Position numbers and translations under genes: made by a program. From CAKRPJ01 sp934376955 (GTDB lineage: Bacteria; Bacillota; Clostridia; Lachnospirales; Lachnospiraceae), in contig CAKRPJ010000025.1 of assembly GCA_934376955.1 (NCBI GenBank), positions 1 through 36,026 of the forward strand: a DNA stretch of 36,026 nt, written 5' to 3'. Positions 8,456 through 17,458 of the stretch are shown piece by piece. Each line of letters opens with the position of its first letter. Within the stretch, counting starts at the first letter, position 1. Under the pieces are notes generated by a model, which saw only the letters and a list, made by a program, of their open reading frames with translations, ran no database searches and was not told the DNA's origin.

Positions 8456-8502
8456 ATCCTTATCCTGCCTTTCTGATCAGAATGCTACTGATATTTTAAT
8501 AA

Positions 8503-9363
8503 CTAAAATTTTCTTCCGCCGCCGCCGTGTGTACGTCCGGAGGAGGAGGTATGTGTCGTACTGCGTCCCGCCGTGGAAGAACCGCCGGAGCCGGAGCTGC
8601 TGCTCTGCTGCTTCTGAATGATCTGCTGCGTGATATAGCTGTTGATCAGAACGTCTGCGATCGCACTTCCTGCTCTGTAGCTGCTGTCCTTTCTATATGA
8701 AAGCTTGAAGTTTGCGGCCAGCTTGCTGTTGTCATTCTTGCCGCCATACTCTCTCTTTACTCTGCCGACTGCTACCAGACCGCAGATCACGGCAACAGCG
8801 AGGGCAAAGAGGAACTCCAGAAAAGTGATGGAGTGATATCTGCTGATCTTACCGGTCACAGGATCATAATTGTACTGGTTCGTATCGATCCCCTGCTCGT
8901 AAAAAACCTCCACGCTATTGAGGAAGGAGGCGGCTGCTCCGTAGTAATCTCCATCCGGAAGATACTCAAAAGCATCATCTAAGATGGTTTCGATCCTGTC
9001 ATCGGTCAAATAACGGATCATTTTTCCTTCTGTGGAGATCCAGACCTCTCGGTTATCCATATCGATCAGAAACAGGACTCCGGAGTGATCTGAACCGGTT
9101 CCAAAACCATTATCTTCATAAAACTGATCCGCATATTCTTCGGCAGTAGCGGAGTTTTCCTCTGTAGTGACTATTGCCACGTCCATATCCATCTTATTTC
9201 TCAATGCATCGATACCGGCAGAAAGCTCTGAGGCCTCCTCGGCGGTAAATAGTCCCGCACCATCAAAGACTCTCTCTCCCTCTGACGCAAAGGCCGTCTG
9301 CATTCCGAGGAGGAGCAGGGCCACGGTAAGCCATGCAAACACAAATGATCTTATATTCTTCAC
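8503..9363 (-). CDS. TPM-domain membrane protein (YgcG-like)
   Basis: This predicted envelope protein has a signal peptide (about 1-26, ending TAFA), an extracytoplasmic TPM domain (about 30-165, starting VFDGAGLFTAEEA), one membrane helix near 185-203 and a cytosolic tail rich in Ser and Gly. The tail ends HTSSSGRTHGGGGRKF, the Gly-rich end common in YgcG-type TPM proteins. TPM domains are linked to photosystem repair phosphatases in plants; the bacterial role is unclear. The start is a GTG at 9363, nine bases after GGAGG. It overlaps the preceding stop as GTGA, so translation is coupled to the zinc-ribbon gene. An upstream TTG at 9372 abuts the ribosome site and is unlikely. Confidence 0.88.
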   Translation of the reverse strand: MKNIRSFVFAWLTVALLLLGMQTAFASEGERVFDGAGLFTAEEASELSAGIDALRNKMDMDVAIVTTEENSATAEEYADQFYEDNGFGTGSDHSGVLFLIDMDNREVWISTEGKMIRYLTDDRIETILDDAFEYLPDGDYYGAAASFLNSVEVFYEQGIDTNQYNYDPVTGKISRYHSITFLEFLFALAVAVICGLVAVGRVKREYGGKNDNSKLAANFKLSYRKDSSYRAGSAIADVLINSYITQQIIQKQQSSSSGSGGSSTAGRSTTHTSSSGRTHGGGGRKF

Positions 9364-10421
9364 AGGAACCAACCTCCAATCATAAGAACGGCAAATATCG
9401 GCAGGGATATCTTGGCAAACAGCAGCATCAGCTTCTTCTTATCGATGGGAAGCCGTCCCCATATCTTTCCGCTCTGTCCGTTCATCGCAAAATAATAGAC
9501 CTGATTCCGCACCTTATCCTGATACGTCAGGATCCATACCGGAAGCAATGCATATTTCCAGCCTGCATCGCGGATCTTTGTATCACTGGCCAGAAGACGT
9601 ACATTGTCATAGCCGGAAATAGAGTCCTTCAGACTCTGAAGTGCATACTCCTGAACCTCCTGCTCAGCCTCAGCGGTAAAGCTGTCACTTTCCATATCTC
9701 TCTTTTCTGCCTGGAAGCCGGAGAGATATCCCATGCGGAAGGGCTGTGTCTTGTTCATGTCAAAGGGCAGAACTCCCTCGACCAGCTCCTTATTGCTCGT
9801 GGATAAGGCGTTTCTTGTGAGATTCTTTACCTCAAGGCAGCCCTGTCTCTCGACCTGATACTGCTTATGCTCGGTATAACGGATATTTCCGGTGGTCCAT
9901 GAACGGTTCTTTTCGGTCTCGGCCCGGATCGCACCGTCTACATTACAGTTATAGAGCAGGTACGGGAAATAGATACCGGAAAACTTTTCGATCTGTTCCT
10001 TTGAGAAGAAGTCATTCGGCACATATTTTTTCTTCTTGATCCAATCCAGAAACTTTTCTGTCGCTGCTTTTTTGTCCATGGCAAACGGGATCACATAATC
10101 CGGCAGATACTTTCCGGAAAGCCGTCCGGAAAGAACGATCGGGTTGTGGCAGTAATAACAGAACGTCGATGCCGTGGTGTCATCGGTAACGATTTCCGCA
10201 CCGCAGCTCGGACAGGTGTAGACGACTGCCTCCTGCCCCTCTTTCCCACTTTCCTCCTCAGCCGGAGAGGCCGTTTCTTCCTTATTCTGAGCGGCCTCCA
10301 TTTTTTTCATATCCTCCTCGGTAAATTCCGATGCGCAGTATTCACATGTGAATTTCTGCGTCTTAGGATCAAACTGAAGCCCACCGCCACAGTTCGGACA
10401 CTTATAAGATACCAGAGACAT
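9360..10421 (-). CDS. double zinc-ribbon protein with C-terminal membrane helix
   Basis: The N-terminal half has two zinc ribbons. The first is formed by Cys8, Cys11, Cys26 and Cys29 (YKCPNCGG, FTCEYC) and the second by Cys70, Cys73, Cys88 and Cys91 (YTCPSCGA, FCYYC). An acidic linker separates them. The rest (about 100-325) is a mixed alpha/beta domain I cannot name, and the last 20 residues form a single membrane helix, giving a tail-anchored topology. Annotators often call such proteins TFIIB-type zinc ribbon proteins, but nothing suggests a transcription role. A strong GGGAGG precedes the ATG, within the end of nfo. The GTGA overlap with the TPM gene suggests the two proteins act as a pair at the membrane. 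Confidence 0.82.
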   Translation of the reverse strand: MSLVSYKCPNCGGGLQFDPKTQKFTCEYCASEFTEEDMKKMEAAQNKEETASPAEEESGKEGQEAVVYTCPSCGAEIVTDDTTASTFCYYCHNPIVLSGRLSGKYLPDYVIPFAMDKKAATEKFLDWIKKKKYVPNDFFSKEQIEKFSGIYFPYLLYNCNVDGAIRAETEKNRSWTTGNIRYTEHKQYQVERQGCLEVKNLTRNALSTSNKELVEGVLPFDMNKTQPFRMGYLSGFQAEKRDMESDSFTAEAEQEVQEYALQSLKDSISGYDNVRLLASDTKIRDAGWKYALLPVWILTYQDKVRNQVYYFAMNGQSGKIWGRLPIDKKKLMLLFAKISLPIFAVLMIGGWFL

Positions 10422-10424
10422 AGT

Positions 10425-11258
10425 TTATTCCTCCCTTCTTGATCTTAACAGCTCAATTTCCTTTTTATATCCATCCAGCTCATTCGGCGTCTCCAGACAA
10501 AACGGAAGACTCCTAAGAGCCGGGTGATTGATAACACGTACCAAAGCCTCCAGGCCGATATGCCCCTCTCCGATCTTAGCGTGGCGATCCTTTCGTGCTC
10601 CCAGGGGATTCATGCTGTCATTTAAGTGAACAGCCTTCAATCTTGACAATCCGATGACCCGGTCAAACTCTGTCAGGACTCCGTCCAGATCATTCGCAAT
10701 ATCATAGCCTCCATCCCATACATGACAGGTATCGAGGCAGACACCCATTTTTTCGGACAGCTCTGTCCGATCTAATATCTCCCTAAGCTCCTCAAAGCGT
10801 CCACCGACCTCACTGCCCTTTCCGGCCATTGTCTCCAGAAGCACGGTGGTGGAAAGCTCCGGCGTAAGGATCTCATTCAACTGTTCAGATATCAGCCGGA
10901 TCCCAGTTTCCGTCCCCTGCTTTACATGACTGCCCGGATGAAAATTATAATAGTTTCCGGGCGTATGCTCCAAACGGGCCAGATCATCCTTCATCGTATT
11001 GGCTGCAAACTGCCGGAGCTTTTCGTCGGCAGAGCAGGCATTTAGCGTATACGGCGCATGGGCGATCAGCTTCCCAAGCCCAAGGGCCTTCGACGCCGTA
11101 AGAAATCTGTCAATATCATCCATATCCAGTGCTTTTACGCTGCCTCCCCGCGGATTTCTCGTAAAAAACTGAAATGTGGTCGCGCCGATCTTCTCTGCGT
11201 CCTTTGCCATAGCCATAAACCCTTTGGCGCAGGACAGGTGACATCCGATATAAAACAT
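10425..11258 (-). CDS. nfo: deoxyribonuclease IV (AP endonuclease)
   Basis: Endonuclease IV cuts DNA 5' of abasic sites and trims damaged 3' ends in base excision repair. The sequence starts FYIGCHLSCAKG and has the TIM-barrel metal-ligand motifs: LLETMAGKG, VCLDTCHVWDGGYD, HLNDSMNPLGA and DRHAKIGEGHIG. Together these supply the His, Glu and Asp ligands for the three zinc ions. Length is 277 residues, normal for the family. It sits three bases after the ABC permease stop and three before the zinc-ribbon start. A repair enzyme therefore appears to be co-transcribed with a membrane-stress style module. Confidence 0.96.
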   Translation of the reverse strand: MFYIGCHLSCAKGFMAMAKDAEKIGATTFQFFTRNPRGGSVKALDMDDIDRFLTASKALGLGKLIAHAPYTLNACSADEKLRQFAANTMKDDLARLEHTPGNYYNFHPGSHVKQGTETGIRLISEQLNEILTPELSTTVLLETMAGKGSEVGGRFEELREILDRTELSEKMGVCLDTCHVWDGGYDIANDLDGVLTEFDRVIGLSRLKAVHLNDSMNPLGARKDRHAKIGEGHIGLEALVRVINHPALRSLPFCLETPNELDGYKKEIELLRSRREE

Positions 11259-11261
11259 TCC

Positions 11262-12167
11262 CTACTCTCTCCTCCCCTCTTTTCTCAACGGATCGATAAA
11301 GCAGATCGCTCCCCGTATAAGTCCCAGTGAGACCACAGACTGAATCCCGAGGCTTACCGGGATCCAATAGGACATAAGAACGTTTTCCGCTCCCTCTCCC
11401 ATAAATTTTCTGATAGAAAAAAGCTCTGCTCCTCCGGATACCTGATTTCCCATGATCTCCGCAAAGGTTGCCAGCGGATTAAGAAGCAGCAAATACACAG
11501 CTCCGCCTGAGCCGGGAACCATCCCGGCTTCACCGGGCTGGAATATCATATTATTGATCTGATTCCGGGACAGATTGAAAAGGAACAGATTCAGCATATA
11601 AGTTCCCAGAACAAGAAACAGAAGAAACCCGTATGTACACACATTAGAAAACGTAGACCGCTTCATTAGGGAGGAGGAAAATATCCCCACTGCCCCGCAG
11701 AAAAATGCGGTCACAAGCAGGCAGATCACCAAAAGTCCGAGATCGGGAAGATTCACACTTCCATATACAAATGTAAGCAAAAGGATCGGAAAGCTGGATA
11801 CGATCAGGATCAGAAGCTGGCTCACGGCCGATAAGAGCTTTCCGATCACGATATCCGCTGCTGTCATCTTTGTCGTAAACAGAAGCTCCAGTGTTTTTCT
11901 TTCCCTCTCGCCGCTGATGCTTCCGGAGGTCATGGCCGGCATGATAAACATCAGCATCAGAAATTCCAGAGAAGCCACAAAGGCATAAAGCTGTAAAAAG
12001 CTTTCATATTGGATCGTAGCTGAAATCTTTACCTTAGACACCGCAGAGTACATATTCAGCAGTGCCGCTGCCGCCAATATCCCGTTAAAAATAAGGATGA
12101 TGAACGGCATCCGCAGGCTCCGTGCCCTCACCCGCATTTCTCTTTTTAAAACAGGGTTATTCTTCAC
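11262..12167 (-). CDS. ABC-2 type transporter permease
   Basis: This integral membrane subunit belongs to the ABC exporter whose ATPase is encoded just upstream. It has about six hydrophobic segments, the first at 20-42. A cytosolic-loop motif, SGSISGERERKTLELLFTTKM, marks ABC-2 permeases of the NatB and GldF type. The start is GTG at 12167, overlapping the ATPase stop by 11 bases, and fits the family N terminus MKNNPVLKREMRVR. The 301-residue length is typical of a half-channel, so the transporter may be a homodimer. The substrate is unknown. The co-encoded 814-residue protein suggests an envelope function, as in the Gld-type exporters. Confidence 0.9.
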   Translation of the reverse strand: MKNNPVLKREMRVRARSLRMPFIILIFNGILAAAALLNMYSAVSKVKISATIQYESFLQLYAFVASLEFLMLMFIMPAMTSGSISGERERKTLELLFTTKMTAADIVIGKLLSAVSQLLILIVSSFPILLLTFVYGSVNLPDLGLLVICLLVTAFFCGAVGIFSSSLMKRSTFSNVCTYGFLLFLVLGTYMLNLFLFNLSRNQINNMIFQPGEAGMVPGSGGAVYLLLLNPLATFAEIMGNQVSGGAELFSIRKFMGEGAENVLMSYWIPVSLGIQSVVSLGLIRGAICFIDPLRKEGRRE

Positions 12168-13107
12168 TGGACAACACCAGCCTTTCCTTGTCGTGATCTG
12201 TAAGCTGCATAAAAATACTCTCTAAATCTCCCTGTTCGCGGATAAAGCCGGTAACAGGGATTCCTGCCTCCACCAGCATGCGAAGCAGTCCGGCCTCCTC
12301 CTCTCTGCTGCCCAAGAAGCCCACCACAATGTCCTCCTCCCGGATCGAGATCCTGCTGACGGCCGGATCCGCCCGCAAAAGTGCGGCGGCGGCCTCCCTT
12401 CCGGAGGCTACCCGGATCAAAAGCGGATTGGAGGCATTTACCTTTTGCAGTATTTCCTCCATACTGCCCGACAGAACGATCTTTCCGGCATCGATGATCC
12501 CGATATCCGTACACATTCTGGAAAGCTCAGATAAGATATGGGAGCTGATCAGGATGGTCTTTCCATCGGCACAGAGCTCCTTTAATAACTCCTTAAACTC
12601 CATCCGCGCCCTCGGATCCATTCCGGAGGTAGGCTCGTCGAGAACAAGAAATTCCGGATCGTGGATCAGGGCCCTTGCAAGACACAATCTCTGCTTCATT
12701 CCTCTTGAAAGACTGTCCACAAAGAAATCTTCTTTATCGGAGAGCTTGACCTGCTCTAAAAGCTCCTCGCACCGTTTTCTTCCCTTCAGTCCGTCGATGC
12801 CGTAGCAGGAGGCAAAAAACTCCATATATTCGGATACCTTCAGATTTTCATACATGCCAAACTCATCCGGTACATATCCGAACAGCTCCCTGACTTCACT
12901 TCCCTGCTCCAGAACATCACGTCCCCTGATCTTTATCGTTCCTCCGTCGGCCCTTAAAAGCCCGGTCATGATTCGGATTGCTGTCGTCTTTCCTGCTCCG
13001 TTGGGGCCGACAAAACCATAAAGTGCGCCTTCCTTGATCTCCATATCAAGCCCGTCCAGCGCCGTAAAGCTGCCAAATTTTTTCTTTAGTCCGCAGATCT
13101 TCAGCAT
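12157..13107 (-). CDS. ABC transporter ATP-binding protein
   Basis: This is the ATPase of the ABC-2 exporter. Walker A is GPNGAGKTT (34-42), the signature is LSRGMKQRL, Walker B is FLVLDEPTSGMD, and the switch His is in ILISSHILSE. The region after about 215 is a C-terminal extension typical of ATPases paired with ABC-2 permeases. The ATG overlaps the preceding stop by seven bases (ATGCTGA) and has GGGAGG at good spacing. The pairing with the permease is supported by overlap. The family is related to CcmA, NatA and GldA; none of these names can be assigned with certainty. Confidence 0.94.
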   Translation of the reverse strand: MLKICGLKKKFGSFTALDGLDMEIKEGALYGFVGPNGAGKTTAIRIMTGLLRADGGTIKIRGRDVLEQGSEVRELFGYVPDEFGMYENLKVSEYMEFFASCYGIDGLKGRKRCEELLEQVKLSDKEDFFVDSLSRGMKQRLCLARALIHDPEFLVLDEPTSGMDPRARMEFKELLKELCADGKTILISSHILSELSRMCTDIGIIDAGKIVLSGSMEEILQKVNASNPLLIRVASGREAAAALLRADPAVSRISIREEDIVVGFLGSREEEAGLLRMLVEAGIPVTGFIREQGDLESIFMQLTDHDKERLVLSSEE

Positions 13108-15545
13108 TCCAGTTTCCTCCCGGCCACCATGAGGACAGGAAGGATCTGGCTGGCATCAGAATTTTCTGTGTCCGGCACCAGATATTTTACCGTGATGCTG
13201 TTGCCGGAGGAAAGATAGGGCAATAGGATTTCCTCTCTAAATTCCATCTGCGACAGATCCATTCTGTCATAATCCTTTGTTTCATAATTATAGAAATACA
13301 TTTCCCCACTAAACCGGGTCATGTAGCTGTAATCGGAATTTTCCAGAAATTCTTTGGATACCGGATAAAAGTAAAGCGCCTCCACCTCAATATCCGTTCC
13401 CAGATAATATTCGACGGTCACCGGCTCTGTTCCGTATATCATCATACCGTCACTGTAGGAGCCGCCGGAGGTCACCTTTGGTTTGTTTATCATTCCGTTT
13501 CTCCATACCGTATCATCCATTCCGGAGGCTGCCTCCAGCTTAGAGGTATAAAGGATCTTACCGTCTGCCGACTGCTCTCCGGCCAGAAGACCGCTCCATA
13601 TACTCTCCGTCGGCCCAAAGGCAGCGATCCGGACATCGGAATTGTAGAAGCTATAGTAGGTATTAAAAAACCATGAATACATGCGGCTCTTTTCCACACT
13701 CTCCAGGTAGCTTTTCGCATCCTGTCCACTGTTTTTTCCGGCCAGCCACTCTGACAGGGTATAAGAGATCGTAGGCGACCAGCACATAAGTGGTGCATCG
13801 ATCCGAATCGTTTCTCCCGGCGCTATGGTTCCGATCCGGCAAAGCTGTCCGTAAGAATAGATGACCGCATCTGTCAGGGGAAAAGAACACTCATTTGTCA
13901 GGCTTCCGGTGATGTTTCCCTCAAATATCTCCAGATCCCCGGAAATCGTTCCGGCTGCTCCCGGCTCCGGCTCCCGGCTAAGCTCAAAATACCGGCTGTT
14001 AAAGGCCTTCGATCTCGGGGCTGAGATCAAAGTCTGATCCTCCTCAAACCGAAGCTCCAACGCTGCATTTTTCTTTTTTTCCAGATCACCCTGACGATTT
14101 GTTCCGTACCGGTCACTTTTCGTCACCGGCGTCACCACATAATCTGACGGCAGGCTTACAGAAAAAGGCCGGCTGTCCGGAGTGCGGATATTCAGATACG
14201 TTGTCTCCTCCGTCCTTTCTTCACTCAGATCAACGATGGAGGACAGAGTATAAAATTCAGAGGTGAACCGGGTTGCTGTACCGGCGAGGTAGATAATGCA
14301 CATAGCTGCGAGTGAGCAGAGCATGACTGCCGGCCCGTAATAAAAGCTGCGCTCCTTTCTTTTCAGGAAAAAATACAAGCCCGGCCCCACGATAAGGATA
14401 TAAATAACAGCGGCCGCCGTATACAGCTTAAGATTGGGAAGACGTTCGGCATTTCCTGTACTGACAAGACTCTGTGCGTCCCAGAATTTTTCCTCCCGGC
14501 CATAGGAGCCGTAATAGTTAAGCTGGGAGATGGTATCCTCACCGACGGTATCGGTAAGGAGCTTGGCGGCATACGATGGATTTTCCATGGCAAATTCGCT
14601 GAGATCACCGAGATCATAGGCGAAAAAGCCTATTTTCCCCTTTTCCTTCATTGCCACCGTCAAGGTTGGCTCCCCATCATTATCCATCTGTTCTGTTCCG
14701 CCCGGATACCATATTGAGGTACAGATCATGCTTAAGCCGGAATCTCCCGGAGCATTTCGGTCATACTCAACACCGGGATTCACATTTTCAGGCCGGGAGC
14801 CTATGATCGTAAAACCGGGTAAACGGCTGTAAAAGCCTCCGGTCGTCTCAAATGCCTGCTTTCCCAGACCGAACAAAAGGATCCCTCCCTGTTCGACCCA
14901 TTGAAAGACCGCATTTTTCTGGGCCTCGGACAGCCTGTCGCTCTCAAATCGATTGATAAGGAGCACATCCAGCATCTCCAGCCCCCGCGGATCATCCGGA
15001 AGGGAGCTTTCATCCAGATCAACTGTCTTAGACCTTGCCATCCCGTAATTAAAGCCGATATCATCCAGATAGCCAAGCTTTTCCGGTTGGTCTGAAAGGA
15101 TGCCGATCATGAGGCGTCCCGTATCCTTTGAGACATCAAAATCCATGGTTCTTTCCGACAGCAGCTTATCCTTTTCTCCCCACAGGCTGATATGTATCCC
15201 ATTGCTTTTCTGTCCCAGCGGCACATATACAGAAAGCCTCTTGGTTTCGGCCGGCTGTACCGTGACCGGATAAGTGTATTCGTAGATCTCACTGCTGTCC
15301 TCCGAGCTGTTCTCCAGCGTCCTAAGCTTTATCTTTCCCGAAAAAACAGCCGGTGACGGATCGTAAACGCTGATAGTCAGCGGGATATGGATCCCCGTCC
15401 TGCCATCCTGCCCATAGACAGCAGATACCTCCATGGACACGTTTTGTGTACTCTCCTCTGCCGCCAATGCCTCCGTATAAAAGCAGAAAAGGAAGACTAA
15501 CAGCATCAAAAACACAGCTCTGCTCTTTTTTTCCATATTTTTCAT
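13101..15545 (-). CDS. large extracytoplasmic membrane-anchored protein, ABC-associated, GldG-like
   Basis: I do not recognise a named family for the 814 residues. There is a signal segment (about 9-29), an extracytoplasmic region with a beta-rich part (30-140) and an alpha/beta part (145-335). Two membrane helices (about 373-394 and 402-422) follow, then another large extracytoplasmic beta-rich region to the end. The stretch DVLLINRFESDRLSEAQ...WVEQGGILLFG (193-226) looks like the glutamine-amidotransferase-like fold seen in GldG and DUF4350 proteins, which pair with ABC-2 exporters. The gene lies between the histidine kinase (ATGA overlap) and the ABC ATPase (seven-base overlap). That order suggests a sensor or accessory subunit of the transporter. 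A second ATG at residue 4 has better ribosome-site spacing. Confidence 0.75.
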   Translation of the reverse strand: MKNMEKKSRAVFLMLLVFLFCFYTEALAAEESTQNVSMEVSAVYGQDGRTGIHIPLTISVYDPSPAVFSGKIKLRTLENSSEDSSEIYEYTYPVTVQPAETKRLSVYVPLGQKSNGIHISLWGEKDKLLSERTMDFDVSKDTGRLMIGILSDQPEKLGYLDDIGFNYGMARSKTVDLDESSLPDDPRGLEMLDVLLINRFESDRLSEAQKNAVFQWVEQGGILLFGLGKQAFETTGGFYSRLPGFTIIGSRPENVNPGVEYDRNAPGDSGLSMICTSIWYPGGTEQMDNDGEPTLTVAMKEKGKIGFFAYDLGDLSEFAMENPSYAAKLLTDTVGEDTISQLNYYGSYGREEKFWDAQSLVSTGNAERLPNLKLYTAAAVIYILIVGPGLYFFLKRKERSFYYGPAVMLCSLAAMCIIYLAGTATRFTSEFYTLSSIVDLSEERTEETTYLNIRTPDSRPFSVSLPSDYVVTPVTKSDRYGTNRQGDLEKKKNAALELRFEEDQTLISAPRSKAFNSRYFELSREPEPGAAGTISGDLEIFEGNITGSLTNECSFPLTDAVIYSYGQLCRIGTIAPGETIRIDAPLMCWSPTISYTLSEWLAGKNSGQDAKSYLESVEKSRMYSWFFNTYYSFYNSDVRIAAFGPTESIWSGLLAGEQSADGKILYTSKLEAASGMDDTVWRNGMINKPKVTSGGSYSDGMMIYGTEPVTVEYYLGTDIEVEALYFYPVSKEFLENSDYSYMTRFSGEMYFYNYETKDYDRMDLSQMEFREEILLPYLSSGNSITVKYLVPDTENSDASQILPVLMVAGRKLEC

Positions 15546-16678
15546 CCTATTGCCCTGAAATTCTCTCTGTTGACATCAAAATTTATTTTCAGCTTAACAG
15601 AAAAAACGGTTCCGTTCAGATCGCTGGTCACCGTAATCGTTCCCCCGTGCATGTCAACAATATTCTTAGCGATCGCAAGCCCCAGCCCGGTTCCTCCTGT
15701 TGTGGAGGAGCGGGAATGCTCGACCCGGTAAAACTTGTTAAAAATAAGAGGGAGCTCCTCCGGCGGGATCACATATCCGAAATTGACCACGGATACCGTA
15801 ACGATCTCGCTCTCTGCATTCACCTTCACCAGAACCTTTTTTCCTTCTGCGCCGTATTTGATCGCATTGTTGATGAGATTATCAAACAGCCTTGCCAGTA
15901 GATTACCGTCAGCAGTGATCGTAAGCGCAGGTACATTACTTGTAAGCTCGTAGGTAAGGTCTTTGTCCGCAAAGCTGGGATAAAACTCCTCCAGAAGCTG
16001 TCCTAAAAGCTTTACGATATCCACCTTTCCGACGTTCATGGAGATCTTTCCGTAATTCATTTTTGTGAATCCGAACAGATCCTCAATGAGCTTTTCCAGC
16101 CGCTTCGCCTTTATATATACAATATCGATATATTTTTTCTGCATTTCCGGGCTCAGGGAGGCTCCGTTTGATAACAGCTCCAGATAACCGATAATGGAGG
16201 TAAGGGGTGTCCGAAGATCATGGGCCACATTCGTGATCAGCTCGTTTTTGGTACGCTCTGATTCCCTCTCCTTATCCATTAACTCCCTGATATCTTCTTC
16301 CATCCGGTTCAGATTGGAGGCGATCATGGCAAACTCATCATCGCCCTCCACCTCGATCCGGGTATTCAGATCGCCCTCGGAGATGTTCTGGACGGCAGCT
16401 GCGATCTTTTCTATGTATTTGATCGACCTTCTCTGTAATAACAGGAAGCTTACCGAAAAAATGCCGATCCCAAGGATTACATAAAGCACCGTTGTCCCCG
16501 TTCCCATCCGAAACAGCCGGCAAAAAAGCGGAAGCCCGCCCTCCGTCCGTTCCAGATAATTCAGGATCATATCCACATTTGTAATAAGAAAGACCTCAAC
16601 AAGGCAGGCGACGAGCATACTATACAATATGTTGGCCAGAAGCTGACTGTAAAAGCGTCGGCTTATATTATTTTTCAA
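15542..16678 (-). CDS. sensor histidine kinase, HAMP/HisKA type (VanS-like)
   Basis: This membrane sensor kinase pairs with the regulator encoded upstream. Two membrane helices (about 12-35 and 60-80) flank a short external loop of about 25 residues. This suggests it senses through the membrane or a partner rather than a ligand domain. A HAMP domain follows (about 82-135) and the HisKA motif NVAHDLRTPLTSIIGYLEL gives the phospho-acceptor His153. The ATPase domain has NLINNAIKYG and GGTGLGLAIAKNIVDMHGG. The start is a TTG at 16678, overlapping the regulator stop by 11 bases, after a G-rich stretch; no ATG precedes the first helix. It is 378 residues. It probably reports on the ABC module that follows. 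Confidence 0.94.
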   Translation of the reverse strand: MKNNISRRFYSQLLANILYSMLVACLVEVFLITNVDMILNYLERTEGGLPLFCRLFRMGTGTTVLYVILGIGIFSVSFLLLQRRSIKYIEKIAAAVQNISEGDLNTRIEVEGDDEFAMIASNLNRMEEDIRELMDKERESERTKNELITNVAHDLRTPLTSIIGYLELLSNGASLSPEMQKKYIDIVYIKAKRLEKLIEDLFGFTKMNYGKISMNVGKVDIVKLLGQLLEEFYPSFADKDLTYELTSNVPALTITADGNLLARLFDNLINNAIKYGAEGKKVLVKVNAESEIVTVSVVNFGYVIPPEELPLIFNKFYRVEHSRSSTTGGTGLGLAIAKNIVDMHGGTITVTSDLNGTVFSVKLKINFDVNRENFRAIG

Positions 16679-17372
16679 TTTTATATCCCACCCCCCAGAC
16701 TGTGGTTATGATCTTGTTCTGTCTGGTGTCCTCCTTCATCTTTCCGCGCAGGCGTCTGATATGTACCATAACGGTATTGTTGGCCTCATATACCTTCTCA
16801 TTCCATACCTTTTCAAAGATCTCATCGGTGCTGAACACACGCCCCGGATTTGAGGCTAAAAGATAAAGGATATCAAATTCGATCGGTGTGAGCTTGATCT
16901 CATCTCCGTAGACAATGACCCTGTGGTTATCCTTATTGATGGAAAGACCGCGGATATTGATCTCATTTTTTGCCGTTTGTCCTGTGTTGCTGTTCGGATT
17001 CAGCTGGGTATAGCGCCGCAGCTGGGATTTCACCCTTGCTGTCAGCTCGAGGGGATTGAACGGTTTTACCACATAGTCATCTGCTCCCGTTCCGAGGCCC
17101 AGTATTTTATCCAGATCCGTTGATTTTGCACTCAGCATGATAATCGGGATATTATTGGTCTCCCTGATCTTTCTGCACATTTCAAGCCCATCCATACCGG
17201 GCATCATAATATCTAAAAGAACCAGATGGATCTCCTCTTTCTCTAAAATTGCCAGTCCATCCAGTGCGTTATTTGCCTTAAATACTTTATAACCGTCACT
17301 TACAAGATATATCTCCACCAGGTCGGCAATTTCTTTTTCGTCATCCACAACAAGAATACTGATCTGATCCAT
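16668..17372 (-). CDS. OmpR-family response regulator (VanR-like)
   Basis: This is a 234-residue transcription regulator. The receiver domain (1-118) has the acidic pair Asp10/Asp11, the phospho-acceptor Asp54 (VLLDIMMPGMDG), the switch residue Ser81 and Lys103 (VVKPFNP). The C-terminal winged helix (about 135-234) ends IITTVWGVGYKIEK, typical of the OmpR/PhoB class. A strong site AAAGGAGG precedes the ATG. It is the first gene of the nine-gene operon, with a promoter at 17406-17414, and overlaps the kinase gene by 11 bases. By analogy with similar loci it may regulate its own operon, but no repeated operator is obvious. Confidence 0.95.
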   Translation of the reverse strand: MDQISILVVDDEKEIADLVEIYLVSDGYKVFKANNALDGLAILEKEEIHLVLLDIMMPGMDGLEMCRKIRETNNIPIIMLSAKSTDLDKILGLGTGADDYVVKPFNPLELTARVKSQLRRYTQLNPNSNTGQTAKNEINIRGLSINKDNHRVIVYGDEIKLTPIEFDILYLLASNPGRVFSTDEIFEKVWNEKVYEANNTVMVHIRRLRGKMKEDTRQNKIITTVWGVGYKIEK

Positions 17373-17405
17373 GAACGGCCCTCCTTTGTCATAGTTTATT
17401 TAAGT

Positions 17406-17414
17406 ATTATAACA
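17406..17414 (-). promoter_or_regulatory. extended -10 promoter of the regulator-kinase-ABC operon
   Basis: The minus strand has TGTTATAAT (17406-17414), an extended -10 with perfect TATAAT and TG one base upstream. No good -35 hexamer is present at 17 bp, which could mean activator dependence, possibly on the response regulator itself. The predicted start is near 17399, leaving a leader of about 26 bases. Confidence 0.55.
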
Positions 17415-17458
17415 TAGATGCTCTCTTTTTTCCTCTGTTTTTTCGCAAGAAAACAATG

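Noticed and set aside
7956..8621. 221-residue plus-strand reading frame
   Set aside because: It lies opposite the DUF3842 gene and the end of the TPM gene, is Ser/Pro-rich without domain features, and has no good ribosome site.
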